64,000 bases of DNA from an uncultured Bacilli bacterium (lineage in GTDB: Bacteria > Bacillota_I > Bacilli_A > RF39 > UBA660). The notes beneath the pieces are model-generated. The model had not been told where the DNA came from. It ran no database searches and worked only from the letters and a program-made list of their open reading frames with translations. Where the stretch lies: NCBI GenBank assembly GCA_934101865.1, contig CAKOSA010000003.1:1-64000 (forward strand). Direction: 5' to 3'. The stretch's first letter is position 1. The number at the start of each line of letters is the position of its first letter. Of the stretch, positions 62,678 through 64,000 are shown piece by piece. The translations under genes and the position numbers were made by a program.

Positions 62678-64000
62678 TAGTTTACCTTTCTTTCAACTTT
62701 TTTTATGTATTTCATATTATTTAGAGCGGTAATGAATTTATCTAGGGTTTCGGTATTGGGGGTCATTACCGTCATTTGATATATTTTATTTTCACCTTTA
62801 TTTATGGTTTCTATTCTATCTATGGTGATGTTATTACTGCTCGCCTTGGTAATGATGTCAACTAATTTATCTCTGGTTTCAGTATAGATGAGGATGTCCG
62901 TAGGATAACTTTTATGACATTCGGGATTCCAATGGACGTTTATTAGTCTTTCATCGAGGTTTACGACGTTATAGCAACTACTTCTATGAATAGTGATACC
63001 GCTTCCTTTGGTGATGTAGCCGATGATACTGTCCCCCGGTATGGGTTTGCAACAACCGGATATAGTGGTTTTTATGTCGTCAAGGCCCTCGACCAAAATG
63101 GCATCTTTGGTATTTTCGTCCTTGTTTTTGGGTTGTTTCTTGGGGCTTTGTGGTTGGAGTTTGAATATTTTGGGAATGCTCCATTTTGGTTCTTTATTTT
63201 TGATTATTTTGATAACGGCGGTGATGGCTACTTTACCACTTCCAAGGGCTATATATAGTTCGTCAAGGTCTTTTAGTTTTAGTTCTTCTAGTATTTCGGG
63301 AAGATTTTTATTTAGGGTTTCGTTAATTGGCATATTCTTCTTACGGAACTCTTTTTCGAGAATTTCGAGACCCTTAGCGAGATTTTCGTCCTTTTCTAAT
63401 TTGCTATAATATGATTTTATTTTATTTTTGGCCTGAGATGTTATTACAAAGTTTAACCAGTCTTTGCTTGGTTTAGAATTTTTATTGGTATTGACTTTGA
63501 TGATATCGCCAGTTTTGAGGACGTAGTTTAGGGGGACTATTTTATCGTTGACAACGGCTCCCGTCATTGTGTCCCCTACTTCACTGTGAACTTTGTAGGC
63601 AAAATCGACAGGGGTTGCTCCTTCGGGCATTTCTATGACATCTCCCTTTGGGGTGTACACATATATAGAACTTGTGGTTAGGATATCTTTTTTTATGCTT
63701 GTTATAAATTCTTCGGGAGTTTTGGTATCTTCATTTAGTTCTATTATACTACGAAAGATTTGGAGTTTTTGTTCCATTGCATCTTTGGTATTTACGGCTT
63801 TATTTTCTTTGTAAGCAAAATGGGACGCTATTCCGTATTCGGCGATTTGGTCCATTTCGTAAGTTCTTATTTGGATTTCGAATAGTTGGCCATACACACC
63901 AAAGACTGTTGTATGAAGACTTTGATAAAGGTTAGTTTTGGGCATCGCTATATAGTCTTTAAATCTTTTGGGAACGGGTTTATATTTGGAATGAATAAGA
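62677..64000 (-). CDS. relA: RelA/SpoT family (p)ppGpp synthetase/hydrolase, 5' end outside window
   Basis: This bifunctional enzyme makes and degrades the starvation signal ppGpp. The frame is open to the last base, so the N-terminal hydrolase domain lies outside. Visible parts, in order: the end of the synthetase domain (KYKPVPKRFKDYIAMPK, NLYQSLHTTVFG, EIQIRT, EYGIASHFAYK), the TGS domain (VYTPKGDVIEMPEGATPVDFAY), the helical and Cys domain (ISGCCKPIPGDSIIGYITKG, IHRSSC), and a C-terminal ACT domain. It heads the operon with dtd, the AI-2E transporter and the bactofilin. Confidence 0.97.
   Translation of the reverse strand, partial: LIHSKYKPVPKRFKDYIAMPKTNLYQSLHTTVFGVYGQLFEIQIRTYEMDQIAEYGIASHFAYKENKAVNTKDAMEQKLQIFRSIIELNEDTKTPEEFITSIKKDILTTSSIYVYTPKGDVIEMPEGATPVDFAYKVHSEVGDTMTGAVVNDKIVPLNYVLKTGDIIKVNTNKNSKPSKDWLNFVITSQAKNKIKSYYSKLEKDENLAKGLEILEKEFRKKNMPINETLNKNLPEILEELKLKDLDELYIALGSGKVAITAVIKIIKNKEPKWSIPKIFKLQPQSPKKQPKNKDENTKDAILVEGLDDIKTTISGCCKPIPGDSIIGYITKGSGITIHRSSCYNVVNLDERLINVHWNPECHKSYPTDILIYTETRDKLVDIITKASSNNITIDRIETINKGENKIYQMTVMTPNTETLDKFITALNNMKYIKKVERKVN

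Overview
The window is AT-rich DNA with the standard genetic code and strong Shine-Dalgarno sites. It comes from an endospore-forming, low-GC Gram-positive bacterium (Bacillota). Evidence for sporulation is direct: an alpha/beta SASP, an SspI homologue, GerE, GerM, SpoIIIAH and a SpoIIAA-like/sigma-F-type pair. The spore gene set (SspI, GerE), ComN and fused SecDF look Bacilli-like, while the 552-residue GltX resembles the clostridial type. An uncultured host-associated Bacilli-type lineage is plausible, but the species cannot be named from sequence alone. No insertion sequence, prophage, CRISPR array or rRNA was seen. The window ends inside relA.

Layout. 0.5-4.4 kb: lemA, sspI, holA and a cysteine desulfurase. 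4.6-11.7 kb: one tightly packed operon (rRNA methyltransferase, rimM, trmD, orf154, LOG protein, glyS, comN, secDF, orf120). 11.9-13.4 kb: gpmI. 13.4-17.8 kb: a TetR repressor divergent from an MMPL exporter and its partner. 18-19.2 kb: a small membrane protein and a PflX-like radical SAM protein. 19.2-24.3 kb: the hrcA-grpE-orf122-dnaK-dnaJ heat-shock operon behind CIRCE-like operators. 24.4-25.05 kb: a gene-free stretch that probably encodes a structured RNA on the - strand. 25-30.4 kb: an XRE regulator, a sigma factor with its SpoIIAA-like partner, a surface protein and a pair of M16 peptidases. 30.5-38.9 kb: deoD, the arginine deiminase pathway (arcA, arcB and a fused arcC-permease) and an amino-acid ABC transporter. 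39-43.2 kb: an unknown gene, a P-type ATPase and an M23 cell-wall hydrolase. 43.6-48.7 kb: an XRE regulator, a small gene, an SASP, thiI, uvrC, a degenerate zincin and a 22-codon ORF. 48.8-55.1 kb: mscL, an ABC exporter, pssA, and an amidoligase with a membrane partner. 55.2-59.5 kb: five tRNAs, gltX and a sporulation cluster (spoIIIAH, gerE, gerM). 59.5-64 kb: a lipoprotein, a bactofilin-like protein, an AI-2E family transporter, dtd and relA.

The ABC transporter and arc genes form a coherent arginine uptake and fermentation unit. The spore genes carry recognisable sigma-G, sigma-E and sigma-K type promoters. The least expected signals are (i) a palindrome CAGWTTTTGAAAAWYTG present six times in one orientation, three of them inside unrelated genes, (ii) a bipartite box shared by two promoters, (iii) a cysteine-rich repeat on GrpE plus an unknown gene between grpE and dnaK, (iv) the candidate RNA at 24370-24670, and (v) an arcC-permease fusion that keeps an internal ribosome binding site.
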